The position numbers and the translations under genes are program-made. This document shows, in pieces, positions 18,783 through 26,772 of a DNA stretch of 64,000 nt. The stretch's first letter is position 1. Every line of letters begins with the position of its first letter. The notes beneath the pieces were generated by a model. It was not told where the DNA came from, searched no databases, and saw nothing but the letters and a program-made list of their open reading frames with translations. The stretch comes from Thermanaerovibrio acidaminovorans DSM 6589 (GTDB lineage: Bacteria > Synergistota > Synergistia > Synergistales > Synergistaceae), in NCBI RefSeq assembly GCF_000024905.1, contig NC_013522.1, positions 1,116,001-1,180,000 on the forward strand, given 5' to 3'.

Positions 18783-18877
18783 TGGCGGTGGGACAGGGAT
18801 TCGAACCCTGGAGGGCGGTTTTGGCCACCCTACTCGCTTAGCAGGCGAGTGCCTTCAGCCAGCTCGGCCATCCCACC
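18783..18877 (-). tRNA. tRNA-Ser (GCU)
   Basis: 95-base class II tRNA on the minus strand. The acceptor GGTGGGA pairs with TCCCACC, the discriminator is G and CCA is encoded. The anticodon loop CTGCTAA gives GCT, and a long variable arm (TAGGGTGGCCAAAACCGCCCT region) is typical of serine tRNAs. It is preceded by a near-perfect promoter. Confidence 0.96.
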
Positions 18878-18897
18878 TTCCGCCTCACGCGAGGATT

Positions 18898-18926
18898 ATT
18901 CTATTTTCGAACCCCCGTAATGTCAA
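18898..18926 (-). promoter_or_regulatory. Promoter for the tRNA-Ser/tRNA-Arg unit
   Basis: Minus strand TTGACA, 17-base spacer, TAGAAT; the -10 is about 20 bases before the tRNA-Ser 5' end. It lies between the stop of the SurA-like gene and the tRNA, so the tRNAs are transcribed independently of that gene. Confidence 0.85.
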
Positions 18927-18934
18927 GTGAACGA

Positions 18935-19954
18935 CTAGTTGCCCTTGTTGGAACTTTCGCCCTCGTCCCCGGAGGCCACCTTGAAGATGGACTCGTCCAG
19001 GATCTCCAGGGGCGCCTTCTTCAACAGGTCCGCCACGTAGGCCCGCTGCATCTGCCCCCTCTTCTGATCCAGGAGAACCCCCTCTATCTGCTCCTTCACC
19101 TCGTCGAAGGCCATGACCCGCTCCTTCTCGTTGGAGCGCTTGAGCACCATCAGGTAATCGTCGCTACCCACCTTAACCAGGTTGGAGTAGGACCCCACCT
19201 TCAGGGATATTACCGACTTGAGGTCATCCGCCAGGTCCTTCTTGGAGACGAAGATGGGCTTATCGTAGGGGGTGAAGTTCCCCAGGTCCCCGGACATGGC
19301 CCCCATCACCGAGTCCCAGGCCTCCCCCTTGAGGAGCCTGGTCCGCCCCCTCTGGGCCGCCTCCTTGCCCCGGAAGGCAACCACGTTAACCGTGTAACCC
19401 TCGGGGCGCTTGAAGAAAGCATCCTTGGTGGCGTCATAGAATTTGCGCACCTCGCCGGCGTCCACCGAGGCGGAGGCGGTGACCTTCTCCATCAGCTTAC
19501 CCACCGCGATGTTCTCCTCCACCTTGCGCCTCAGCTCCCGCTCGGTCATCCCCGACCTCTTCAGGTACTCGTCGTAGGCCTCCTTGGTGGGAAACTGGGC
19601 CTGCATGGACGCCAGGTACTGGTCAACCTCCTCCTTGGCCACCTTTATCCCCTCCGCCTTGGCGGCCTTGGTGAGCTCCATCCCCACCACGATGTCGTCC
19701 AGGATCATCCGACGGATCATTGGCACGTCCCCGGAGGTTACCCGGTCACCGAACTGCTCCGCCACCTCCCGAAGCCTCATCTCCACCTGGGACCTCATTA
19801 TCTTCTTGCCGTCCAGCTTGGCCACCGGGTAGTCCCCGCCGGAGGACCCCCTGCCCCTCACGTACATTCCGTACCCGGCGAAGCAGGATACGATGAAAAC
19901 CACCACCACACCTATCATTATGCCCTTCACGTTGTTTCTGAGATACTGCATCAT
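18935..19954 (-). CDS. Membrane-anchored SurA/PpiD-like chaperone
   Basis: Predicted envelope folding factor of the SurA_N/PpiD type. The 339-residue product has a short cytoplasmic N-terminus (MMQYLRNNVKG), one hydrophobic helix (about residues 10-30) and a SurA_N-like helical domain (VAKLDGKKIMRSQVEMRLRE, MILDDIVVGMELTKAAKAEG). The C-terminal part aligns in layout with a parvulin region but has no clear active-site signature, so isomerase activity is doubtful. A longer frame begins at ATG 19966, but the GGGGAGGA ribosome site abuts that codon; the Met pair at 19954 fits better in spacing and family N-terminus. Confidence 0.8.
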   Translation of the reverse strand: MMQYLRNNVKGIMIGVVVVFIVSCFAGYGMYVRGRGSSGGDYPVAKLDGKKIMRSQVEMRLREVAEQFGDRVTSGDVPMIRRMILDDIVVGMELTKAAKAEGIKVAKEEVDQYLASMQAQFPTKEAYDEYLKRSGMTERELRRKVEENIAVGKLMEKVTASASVDAGEVRKFYDATKDAFFKRPEGYTVNVVAFRGKEAAQRGRTRLLKGEAWDSVMGAMSGDLGNFTPYDKPIFVSKKDLADDLKSVISLKVGSYSNLVKVGSDDYLMVLKRSNEKERVMAFDEVKEQIEGVLLDQKRGQMQRAYVADLLKKAPLEILDESIFKVASGDEGESSNKGN

Positions 19955-20027
19955 CACGGTGCACATTCCTCCCCAAACCAGACTTTATTTCCACTTCCAA
20001 CTGGACGCGAGACACCAAACGGGCTTG

Positions 20028-20057
20028 ATGATAAGCGCTTCACCTTTAGGTTGTCAA
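20028..20057 (-). promoter_or_regulatory. Promoter for the SurA/PpiD-like gene
   Basis: Minus strand TTGACA, 18-base spacer, TATCAT. The -35 box overlaps the polA stop codon (20054-20056), so this gene has its own strong promoter despite following polA by about 100 bases. Confidence 0.8.
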
Positions 20058-22570
20058 AGATCCCCCAGGGTCCCGCCGGTCTTCACCTCCACCACCAGGG
20101 GCACCGACAGGCTAGCCGCCCCCTCCATGACCTCCCTCATCAACTCCGCCACCCGGGACGCCATCCCCTCCGGGACGCTGCAGACTATGGAGTCGTGAAC
20201 CTGGAGGACCATCCGGCAATCCCCACCCGCCAGGGCCCGGTGGAGCTCCACCATGGCCTTCCTGGCTATGTCCGCCGCGGAACCCTGGATCGGGGTGTTT
20301 ATGGCCACCCGGTCTATGGCCCCGGCCCCCCGGCCCTCCACGGTGGACACCTCCGAGAGGGGCCTCACCCGCCCCATCAGAGTGGCGGCATAGCCCCTGG
20401 CCTTGGCCTGCTCCACCATCCGCCTGGTGAACTCCCTAACCCCCGGCAGGGCGCTGAAGTATCGCTCCATCACCTCCGCCGCCTCGGATCTGGAGACCCC
20501 CATCCGCTGGGCCAGCCCGTGGGCCCCCATGCCATAGAGCAGGCCGAAGTTAACCACCTTGGCGAACCTCCTCTGCTCGGGACTCACCGCCTGGGGATCC
20601 ACCCCATATATCCAGGAGGCGGTCCTGGCGTGTACGTCCGCCCCTTCCTCAAAGGCCCGGATGAGCCGCTCCTCCCCCGAGAGGTGCGCCAGGACCCTAA
20701 GCTCTATCTGGGAGTAGTCGGCGGACACGAAGACGTTCCCCTCCTCCACCGGGACCAGGCAGCGGCGGAACTCCACCGCCCAGTGGCCGAACTGGGGAAG
20801 GTTCTGCACGTTGGGGTCCCTGCTGGAGAGCCTGCCGGTCCCGGTGCCGGTCTGGTCGAAGGTGGATCGGATCACCCCGGAGGATCCCTGCTCCAGGAAG
20901 GGGTTCACGAAGGCGGTTATGAGCTTGCTTATCTCCCGGTGCTCCAGGATCATGGATGGCACCCGTCCCAGGGGCTCCGGCAGCCGGGACAGCTCCTCCA
21001 GGACACCCACGTCGGTGGAGAGACCGGTCTTGGTTCGCTTCACCGGGGGAAGGCCAAGCCTCTCGAATAGGAGCCAGGCCACCTGCTTGGGGGACTGGAG
21101 GTTCACCTGGGCCCCCGCCTCCCGGGCTATACCCTCCTCCAGGGCCCCCAAGGCCCTCTCCAGCCTCTCCCTAAGCCCCCGGAGACCCTCCACGTCAAGC
21201 CCTATACCCTCCCTCTCCATGTCCACCAGCACCGCCGACAGGGGGTGGTCAACACGGGTGACCAGCTCCCGAACCCCCTCCCAAAGGGGATCGGACCTGA
21301 TCTGGTCCCAAAGGGTCCAGGGGTTCCACTGGCCCGACAGGGCCCCGGACACCAGATCCCGCCCCATCACCGCTGTCCTGTCCGGGTGCAGGCCATAGTA
21401 GCATAGCTTGAGGTCCATGACGGAGCAGCCCCGGGGCAGGTCACCCAGGGCGGAGATCAGCCCCTTCTGATCCCAGAGGAGGAGCTCCCTGTCCCCAAAG
21501 GCCTCCAAAATCCGCCTCAGCCGGTCCAGATCCACGGCGCCCCGCCATAGACCACCCGCCTTGTCCCACAGGGCCAGCTCAGAGGATCCCCGCTGGAGCT
21601 CCTCCCATCGGCCCACCAGGGCCAAGGTTCCGGATGCCAGCAGGTCCTCAAGGGAGGACTCAACTGCCCCGCCAGTGGAGGACACCTCCACGCCCGCTCC
21701 CCGGTCCGCCCCATCCAGCCCCAGCCGCTGGATCAGCTGCCTCATGGCGAGCCCCTCCAGTATCCTTAAGGCCCTTCCCCTCTGGGCCTCCCTAGGGACC
21801 AGATCCCGGACATCCAGGGACTCGGTGGGAACCGGCAACACCAGCTGGCGGCTCAGGAACGCCAGCTCCCGCCCCTCCTCCAGGCGCTTGCGCTTGGCGG
21901 GGGACAGCCGGTCAAGGGCCTCGTATATGCTCTCCAGGGGCCCCAGGGAGGAGACCAGCTCCCGGGCCCCCTTGTCCCCTATGCCGGGAACGCCGGGTAT
22001 GTTGTCCACCGAGTCGCCGGTCAGGGCCAGGTAGTCCGCCATCAGCGCCGGGGGGAAGCGGTACTCCTCCAGGAAGGCCTCCTGATCGTAGACCCGAAAC
22101 TCCGACACGCCCTTCACTGGCCGGCACACCTTGACCGATGGGGAGATGACCTGGAGCAGGTCCTTGTCCGCCGAGAGGATCACCACCTCCCCGCTACCCG
22201 ACAGGTTGACTGCCGTGGCGGCTATTACGTCGTCCGCCTCCTGTCCTTCCCTGACGTGCACCGGGTGCCCCAGCGCCTCCAAGAGGTCAATTATGATGGG
22301 AAGCTGGACCTTGAACTCCTGGGGGGTCGGGCGGCGCCCCGCCTTGTAGGACTCCAGCACCTCCCTTCGGATCACCGGACCCGGGGGGTCGAAGAAGATC
22401 GCCCAGCCGGTGGGGCGCTGATCCTCCAGTACCTTGTAGAGCATGTTGAGGAACCCGAGCACCGCGTTCACCGGCGTCCCGTCCGGGGCGCTAAGGGCCG
22501 GCAGGGCGTAGAAGGCCCGAAATGCCAGGCCGTGACCATCAACCAGCAGAAACCTATCCGACAAGGCCAT
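20054..22570 (-). CDS. polA: DNA polymerase I
   Basis: Repair and Okazaki-fragment polymerase. The 838-residue chain has an N-terminal 5'-3' nuclease domain (FLLVDGHGLAFRAFYALP, LTGDSVDNIPGVPGIGDKGA) and a middle region lacking the DxE metal motifs of 3'-5' exonuclease. The polymerase domain carries motif A DYSQIELRVLAHLSGEE, the fingers RRFAKVVNFGLLYGMGAHG, and motif C as QVHDSIVCSV. Motif C normally reads HDE; here Glu is replaced by Ser while the Asp stays. The start is ATG 22570, although GGAGG abuts it and TTG 22564, seven bases after GGAGG, is a credible alternative. An open extension upstream lacks homology. Confidence 0.95.
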   Translation of the reverse strand: MALSDRFLLVDGHGLAFRAFYALPALSAPDGTPVNAVLGFLNMLYKVLEDQRPTGWAIFFDPPGPVIRREVLESYKAGRRPTPQEFKVQLPIIIDLLEALGHPVHVREGQEADDVIAATAVNLSGSGEVVILSADKDLLQVISPSVKVCRPVKGVSEFRVYDQEAFLEEYRFPPALMADYLALTGDSVDNIPGVPGIGDKGARELVSSLGPLESIYEALDRLSPAKRKRLEEGRELAFLSRQLVLPVPTESLDVRDLVPREAQRGRALRILEGLAMRQLIQRLGLDGADRGAGVEVSSTGGAVESSLEDLLASGTLALVGRWEELQRGSSELALWDKAGGLWRGAVDLDRLRRILEAFGDRELLLWDQKGLISALGDLPRGCSVMDLKLCYYGLHPDRTAVMGRDLVSGALSGQWNPWTLWDQIRSDPLWEGVRELVTRVDHPLSAVLVDMEREGIGLDVEGLRGLRERLERALGALEEGIAREAGAQVNLQSPKQVAWLLFERLGLPPVKRTKTGLSTDVGVLEELSRLPEPLGRVPSMILEHREISKLITAFVNPFLEQGSSGVIRSTFDQTGTGTGRLSSRDPNVQNLPQFGHWAVEFRRCLVPVEEGNVFVSADYSQIELRVLAHLSGEERLIRAFEEGADVHARTASWIYGVDPQAVSPEQRRFAKVVNFGLLYGMGAHGLAQRMGVSRSEAAEVMERYFSALPGVREFTRRMVEQAKARGYAATLMGRVRPLSEVSTVEGRGAGAIDRVAINTPIQGSAADIARKAMVELHRALAGGDCRMVLQVHDSIVCSVPEGMASRVAELMREVMEGAASLSVPLVVEVKTGGTLGDL

Positions 22571-22696
22571 TCCTCCGTTCCCGTTGAAAGGGGGCCGGAC
22601 ACCTGGCGCGGCCCACCACATCCATTATAATTATGAACCGGCTGATCCATTTTACATTAAGTGGTCTCACACCACCGAGACGCGAGGAGGATTTCG

Positions 22697-24034
22697 ATGA
22701 CCGAGGAGGTAAGGGTTAGGTTCGCCCCCAGCCCCACCGGGGCCCTTCACATCGGGGGGGCCCACACGGCGCTGTTCAACTGGCTGTGGGCCAAGAGGAC
22801 CGGGGGCAAGTTCGTGCTGAGGATAGAGGACACGGACCGGGAGAGGTCCACCGCCGAGTACGAGAAGACCATCCTGGAGGGGCTAAAGTGGCTAGGGCTG
22901 GACTGGGACGAGGGCCCCGACGTGGGGGGCCCCTACGGGCCCTACAGGCAGTCGGAGCGGCTGGACACCTACGGGCGCTACGCGGAGGAGCTGATCGAGA
23001 AGGGGCTGGCCTATCGGGAGGATGGGGCGGTGCTCTTCAGGATCCCCACCGGGGAGAAGGTGGAGTTCAACGACGCGGTCTACGGTCCCATATCGGTGAT
23101 GAGCGACCACGTGTCGGTGAACAAGGACGGGTCCATAAAGGACATGGTGATAATCAAGAGCGATGGGATGCCCACCTACAACTATGCGGTGGTGGTGGAC
23201 GATCACTGCATGGGCATCAACTGGGTCATCCGGGGGGAGGACCACGTGATAAACACGCCTAAGCAGATCCTCCTCTACCGAGCCCTGGGCTGGCAGGTGC
23301 CCAACTTCGCCCACCTCCCCATGATCTTGGGCAAGGACAAGAAGAAGCTCTCCAAGAGGCACGGGGCCACCAGCGTCTTCGAATACCACGGCCTGGGATA
23401 CATCCCCGAGGGGGTCTTCAACTTCCTGGCCCTACTGGGCTGGTCCCCTGGGGCGGACAGGGAGATCATAACCAGGCACGAGGCCGCCAAGGTCTTCGAC
23501 ATAACCAAGGTCACCAAGCGGGCGGCGGTGTTCGACATGGACAAGCTCAACCACGTGAACCAGGAGCACCTGAAGCGGCTGGATCCCATGGAGAGGCTAA
23601 GGCTCGTCCGCCCCTTCTGGATCGAGATGGGGCTGGACCCGTCCGGCCACGGGGAGGAATACCTGGCCAGGACCGTCACCCTTCTGACCTCCCGGGGAAA
23701 GACCACCAGGGAGTTGGCGGAGTACACCGACTATTTCGTGGACTTCCGCTGCGTCCTGGATCGGTACGACGGATCGGACCTGACTGAGGAGACCAAGGCC
23801 CGGTTGCGCCCCTTCTTCCAGGAGATGCTCCGGTGCGAGCCCTGGAGCGCCTCCGCCATGGAGGCCCTTGCCAGGTCCTTCGGGGAGTCGAACGCGGTCA
23901 GCCTCAAGGACGTGGCCATGCCCCTTAGGTTCGTCCTGTCGGGCCGGAGGGTGAGCCCCGGGGTCTTCGAGATCGCGGAGCTCCTGGGCCCCGAGGAGTG
24001 CCGAAGGAGGCTGTCCCACTTCGGCCTGTTATAA
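22697..24034 (+). CDS. gltX: Glutamyl-tRNA synthetase
   Basis: Class I synthetase of 445 residues with HIGGAHTALFNWLWAKR (HIGH-like) and KKKLSKRHGATS (KMSKS-like) signatures and the RIEDTDRERS motif. GAGGAGG lies 7 bases before ATG 22697; the 36-base open stretch upstream is non-coding. Because gatCAB is present and no glutaminyl-tRNA synthetase is seen in the window, this enzyme may also mischarge tRNA-Gln with Glu (inference). It is divergent from polA and convergent with the asparaginase gene. Confidence 0.96.
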   Translation: MTEEVRVRFAPSPTGALHIGGAHTALFNWLWAKRTGGKFVLRIEDTDRERSTAEYEKTILEGLKWLGLDWDEGPDVGGPYGPYRQSERLDTYGRYAEELIEKGLAYREDGAVLFRIPTGEKVEFNDAVYGPISVMSDHVSVNKDGSIKDMVIIKSDGMPTYNYAVVVDDHCMGINWVIRGEDHVINTPKQILLYRALGWQVPNFAHLPMILGKDKKKLSKRHGATSVFEYHGLGYIPEGVFNFLALLGWSPGADREIITRHEAAKVFDITKVTKRAAVFDMDKLNHVNQEHLKRLDPMERLRLVRPFWIEMGLDPSGHGEEYLARTVTLLTSRGKTTRELAEYTDYFVDFRCVLDRYDGSDLTEETKARLRPFFQEMLRCEPWSASAMEALARSFGESNAVSLKDVAMPLRFVLSGRRVSPGVFEIAELLGPEECRRRLSHFGLL

Positions 24035-24047
24035 AGATGTCAACGCC

Positions 24048-24071
24048 GCGGGGGGCCCATGGGCCCCCCGC
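24048..24071. terminator. Perfect 24-bp GC palindrome between convergent gltX and asparaginase genes
   Basis: GCGGGGGGCCCATGGGCCCCCCGC is replaced here by its description: two 12-base arms meeting at an AT centre with no spacer. It lies 13 bases after the gltX stop and 66 bases from the asparaginase stop. There is no clear U-run on either side, so it may be a weak bidirectional terminator or mRNA 3'-end stabiliser. Confidence 0.55.
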
Positions 24072-24136
24072 TCAGCATTTGTTTATGGAAACGGGTCCTC
24101 AAACGCGCCGAAGCAGCGTCATCCCTCGGGGCCACC

Positions 24137-25180
24137 TCAGCTGTAGGACCTGAGATACCGGCCCATCACCTTAACGGGATCCGCCCCGCAGGAGCTCAGC
24201 AACAGGGAGTAACAGGCCAGGGCGTGGACGAACTCCACCGGGTAGTCCATCTGTCCCATCACGGTGAAGCCCTCCCGGGCCAGGGACCCCATGCCCACCG
24301 CCGCGTACTGGGACGGGTTCTTCATGTCCCCCTCCGCCTGGCTGCAGGCCAGTATGATGGGCTTCCTGCCCCTCCCCGCGTAGGCCTCCAGTATGGCCCC
24401 CTTGACCCGCTGGGGGATGTTGCCCGCCCCGTAGCCCACCACACCCAGTATCTCCTCCCCCCCGTGGAGGCACACCGGGGAGCCCGGGGCGGTGAAGATC
24501 CACCGGATGGCGCCGCAAACCCGGTCCACCTGATCACCGGACATGCCCATCAGCAGCTGAAGCTCCTCCCCCGGGGACCACCCGATCGAGCCGGCGGGGA
24601 TCCCCGGCTCGTTAGCCAGCCCCCACTCGGGGTTGAAGAAGAGGGGGAAGCCCCCCATGGCGGTGAAGGCGTCGGGGTGCGATGCCCTGGCCTTGTGGGC
24701 CCGGTTGCCCTGGATCAGCTTCCAGTTGAAGTAGACCCACACGCCCCTCACGTTGGAGCATATGACCTGAACGGCCCCCTTCAGGTTCACCGTCCCATCC
24801 TCGGGCATGTAGTTCCTGGTGAACTGGCTGCCGGTGAGCACCACCGGCACGGGACAGCCAGCGAGGCACAGGGATAGCCACGCGGCGGAGTAGGCCATGG
24901 TGTCCGTGCCGTGAAGGATCAGGGCCCCGGAGGCTCCGGAGCAGATCCCCTCCACTACCCCCCGGGTCAGCTGAAGCCACCCGGAGGGGGACATGTCGGA
25001 GCTGTCTATCCCCCCCCGCCCCCAGGGGTAAACGAAGTCCGGCTCCACCCCCCTGTCGTTGAACAGGTCCCGTAACGTTCCGGTGAGGAAGTCCGAGGCC
25101 TCCCGACTGGGCATGGCCCCCCCTCCCCCCCTGTCGCTGCCTATGGTGCCCCCGGTCAGTATGACCCTTACCTTAGCCAT
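24137..25180 (-). CDS. Type I-like L-asparaginase
   Basis: Hydrolyses L-asparagine to aspartate and ammonia, useful to an amino-acid fermenter. The 347-residue product has both asparaginase signatures: VRVILTGGTIGSD at the N-terminus with the nucleophilic Thr, and ALILHGTDTMAYSAAWLS around residue 90 with the second Thr-Asp pair; VVLTGSQ follows. No signal peptide is visible, so a cytoplasmic enzyme is likely. An N-terminal glycine-rich insert (GGGGAM) follows the first motif. Substrate choice between Asn and Gln cannot be told. Confidence 0.9.
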   Translation of the reverse strand: MAKVRVILTGGTIGSDRGGGGAMPSREASDFLTGTLRDLFNDRGVEPDFVYPWGRGGIDSSDMSPSGWLQLTRGVVEGICSGASGALILHGTDTMAYSAAWLSLCLAGCPVPVVLTGSQFTRNYMPEDGTVNLKGAVQVICSNVRGVWVYFNWKLIQGNRAHKARASHPDAFTAMGGFPLFFNPEWGLANEPGIPAGSIGWSPGEELQLLMGMSGDQVDRVCGAIRWIFTAPGSPVCLHGGEEILGVVGYGAGNIPQRVKGAILEAYAGRGRKPIILACSQAEGDMKNPSQYAAVGMGSLAREGFTVMGQMDYPVEFVHALACYSLLLSSCGADPVKVMGRYLRSYS

Positions 25181-25235
25181 TCCAAGAAAGCCCCCATTCC
25201 AAAGCTTTTTTATTTTTTACCAAACACCCGTCAGC

Positions 25236-26036
25236 TCACCACCGCACCAGCGGGGAGGACAGCACCAGAAGCAGGGCCCCCAGCAGCGATATCCTATGGC
25301 ACCGGGGAAGCGCCACCTGGGACCATCCCATCAGCCCCATGGATACGCCAAGCCCGGCGGAGGACACCAGTTTGATGACCCCGAACCAGTAGTTCACCAG
25401 CCCGTACGGGTACCAGCCTGGCACTTCAAGGGCCCAGGCACCGAAGAACCACTGGGAGACCACCAGGCACGCGGATACGTAGGCCACCCACCGGAGCGTA
25501 CCCCCGTCCCCGGGACAGAGGCCCCCCAGGGATAGATAGGCCCCCAGAGCACATAGCCAATACCCCACGACGCCAACCGGAGTGAGGACCTCCCACAGGG
25601 GGAAGCTAACCATGGCCTCCACTCCCAGGACCTCCCCGGGCAGCCATAGGTTGTGACGCACCAGGAGGCCTGCCAGGGACGCCACGAGCCCCCACAGGGG
25701 GTCAGTGACACCCGGGCTACCACGGTCCGATGCCAGGCCATGCAGGGCCACCAGGCCCCCCAGGACCCATAGGGCGGGCATCGGTGGTCTGAGCGCCGGC
25801 CCCACGGGGCCCAGGGGCTGACAGAGCCACACCACCGCACAGGCCACCGGGGCTAACACCAGATCCCTCCAAGGGAGGCCCTCAAAGGACACCGGGCCCT
25901 CCACGGATCGCCCGAGCAGGAGCCCTTCCTGAACCGAAAGGGCCAGCAGCACCGCCAGGTTGGCCCCCCATAGGACACCCCCAAGGGGCGCCAAGGAGGC
26001 CTCCATATGATCAAAAAGCAGGGGCCATCGCATCAT
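25236..26036 (-). CDS. Unrecognised multi-pass membrane protein
   Basis: I do not recognise this 266-residue protein. It is strongly hydrophobic, with about seven or eight predicted membrane segments (for example near residues 18-35, 57-75, 85-100, 115-128, 150-170, 183-200, 212-232 and 245-262), short loops and few charged residues. No motif of a known transporter or enzyme family is evident. Codon use resembles the neighbours. The start is set at ATG 26036 without a clear ribosome site; ATG 26006 is possible. It follows the divergent region shared with the 26160 gene and precedes the asparaginase gene on the same strand by 55 bases. Confidence 0.65.
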   Translation of the reverse strand: MMRWPLLFDHMEASLAPLGGVLWGANLAVLLALSVQEGLLLGRSVEGPVSFEGLPWRDLVLAPVACAVVWLCQPLGPVGPALRPPMPALWVLGGLVALHGLASDRGSPGVTDPLWGLVASLAGLLVRHNLWLPGEVLGVEAMVSFPLWEVLTPVGVVGYWLCALGAYLSLGGLCPGDGGTLRWVAYVSACLVVSQWFFGAWALEVPGWYPYGLVNYWFGVIKLVSSAGLGVSMGLMGWSQVALPRCHRISLLGALLLVLSSPLVRW

Positions 26037-26104
26037 TGGATCATTTTATCAGAACCGCCCAGGGGATCGTCTAACTGGCATTTAATATGGCTCCATCCCC
26101 GGTG

Positions 26105-26113
26105 TGTTAGAAT
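26105..26113 (+). promoter_or_regulatory. Candidate extended -10 promoter for the 26160 gene
   Basis: TGT-TAGAAT forms an extended -10 element 46 bases before the start codon. No good -35 hexamer is found at 16-18 bases. Weak evidence. Confidence 0.4.
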
Positions 26114-26159
26114 TCGTTGGGTCATGGTACGAACGCTCCCGCTTAAGGAGGACGATGGA

Positions 26160-26747
26160 ATGAGGTTTTTCGTGGATGAGGCGGAGTTCAACCGGTCGGT
26201 GGACGCATCTATCGGTGAGGTAGTGAGGGCCATAAAGGAGAGGGCCGCCATGGGGGGCCGGGTGGTGATGGGTTGGCAACTGGACGGCAACGACATCTCC
26301 GAGGAGGCCCTTCTGGCCTCCTCCGCCGGATCAGAGGTCCGGGCCACCACCAAGGACATAAGGGTCCTGGTGAGGGAGTCGTTGGTGCAGACCGAGGAGT
26401 ACTTCCCCATCCTGGTTAACGGCATATCCGCCGTGGCGGACAAGCTGGAGGGTGGATCCACCGAGGAGGCGCTGAAGCTGTTCCAGCAGGCCACGGAGGG
26501 CATAGGATGGGTACTTCAGGTGGTGCAGCACTGCGGGATGCTGCTGGGAACGTCGGACCAGGGGGACGGGATGGCAGAGGACTACGGGGCCCTTCAGGCC
26601 GCCCTGGAGAACGTGGCCTCCCCCCTCAAGGAGGGCAAGTTCCTCCAGATGGCCCTCAAGATCCGGGAGGAGCTGATTCCCACGGTCCAGCGTCTGGCCC
26701 CCCACATAGCGAAGCTCCGGGAGGAAGCCGACCGGGCGGCCAACTGA
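26160..26747 (+). CDS. Conserved-looking hypothetical protein, 195 residues
   Basis: I do not recognise the family. The protein is soluble, acidic and mostly helical; its Leu/Ala/Glu spacing (residues about 70-190) suggests a helical bundle. There is no signal peptide, membrane segment, Cys cluster or enzyme motif. The start is ATG 26160, eight bases after AAGGAGG; the frame is open another 50 codons upstream but without coding character. It is followed after 25 bases by the YbhN-like membrane gene, with which it probably forms a two-gene operon, so a cytoplasmic partner role is conceivable. Confidence 0.75.
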   Translation: MRFFVDEAEFNRSVDASIGEVVRAIKERAAMGGRVVMGWQLDGNDISEEALLASSAGSEVRATTKDIRVLVRESLVQTEEYFPILVNGISAVADKLEGGSTEEALKLFQQATEGIGWVLQVVQHCGMLLGTSDQGDGMAEDYGALQAALENVASPLKEGKFLQMALKIREELIPTVQRLAPHIAKLREEADRAAN

Positions 26748-26772
26748 TGGCCGCGCCAGGGAGGATCCCCAC

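Noticed and set aside
18920-21070. 716-codon plus-strand open frame opposite the SurA-like gene and polA
   Set aside because: Shadow frame with repetitive composition, running through a promoter and two real genes.
22571-22696. TATAAT hexamers on both strands between polA and gltX as divergent promoters
   Set aside because: Neither has a convincing -35 box at 16-18 bases, so no promoter is called although transcription must start nearby.
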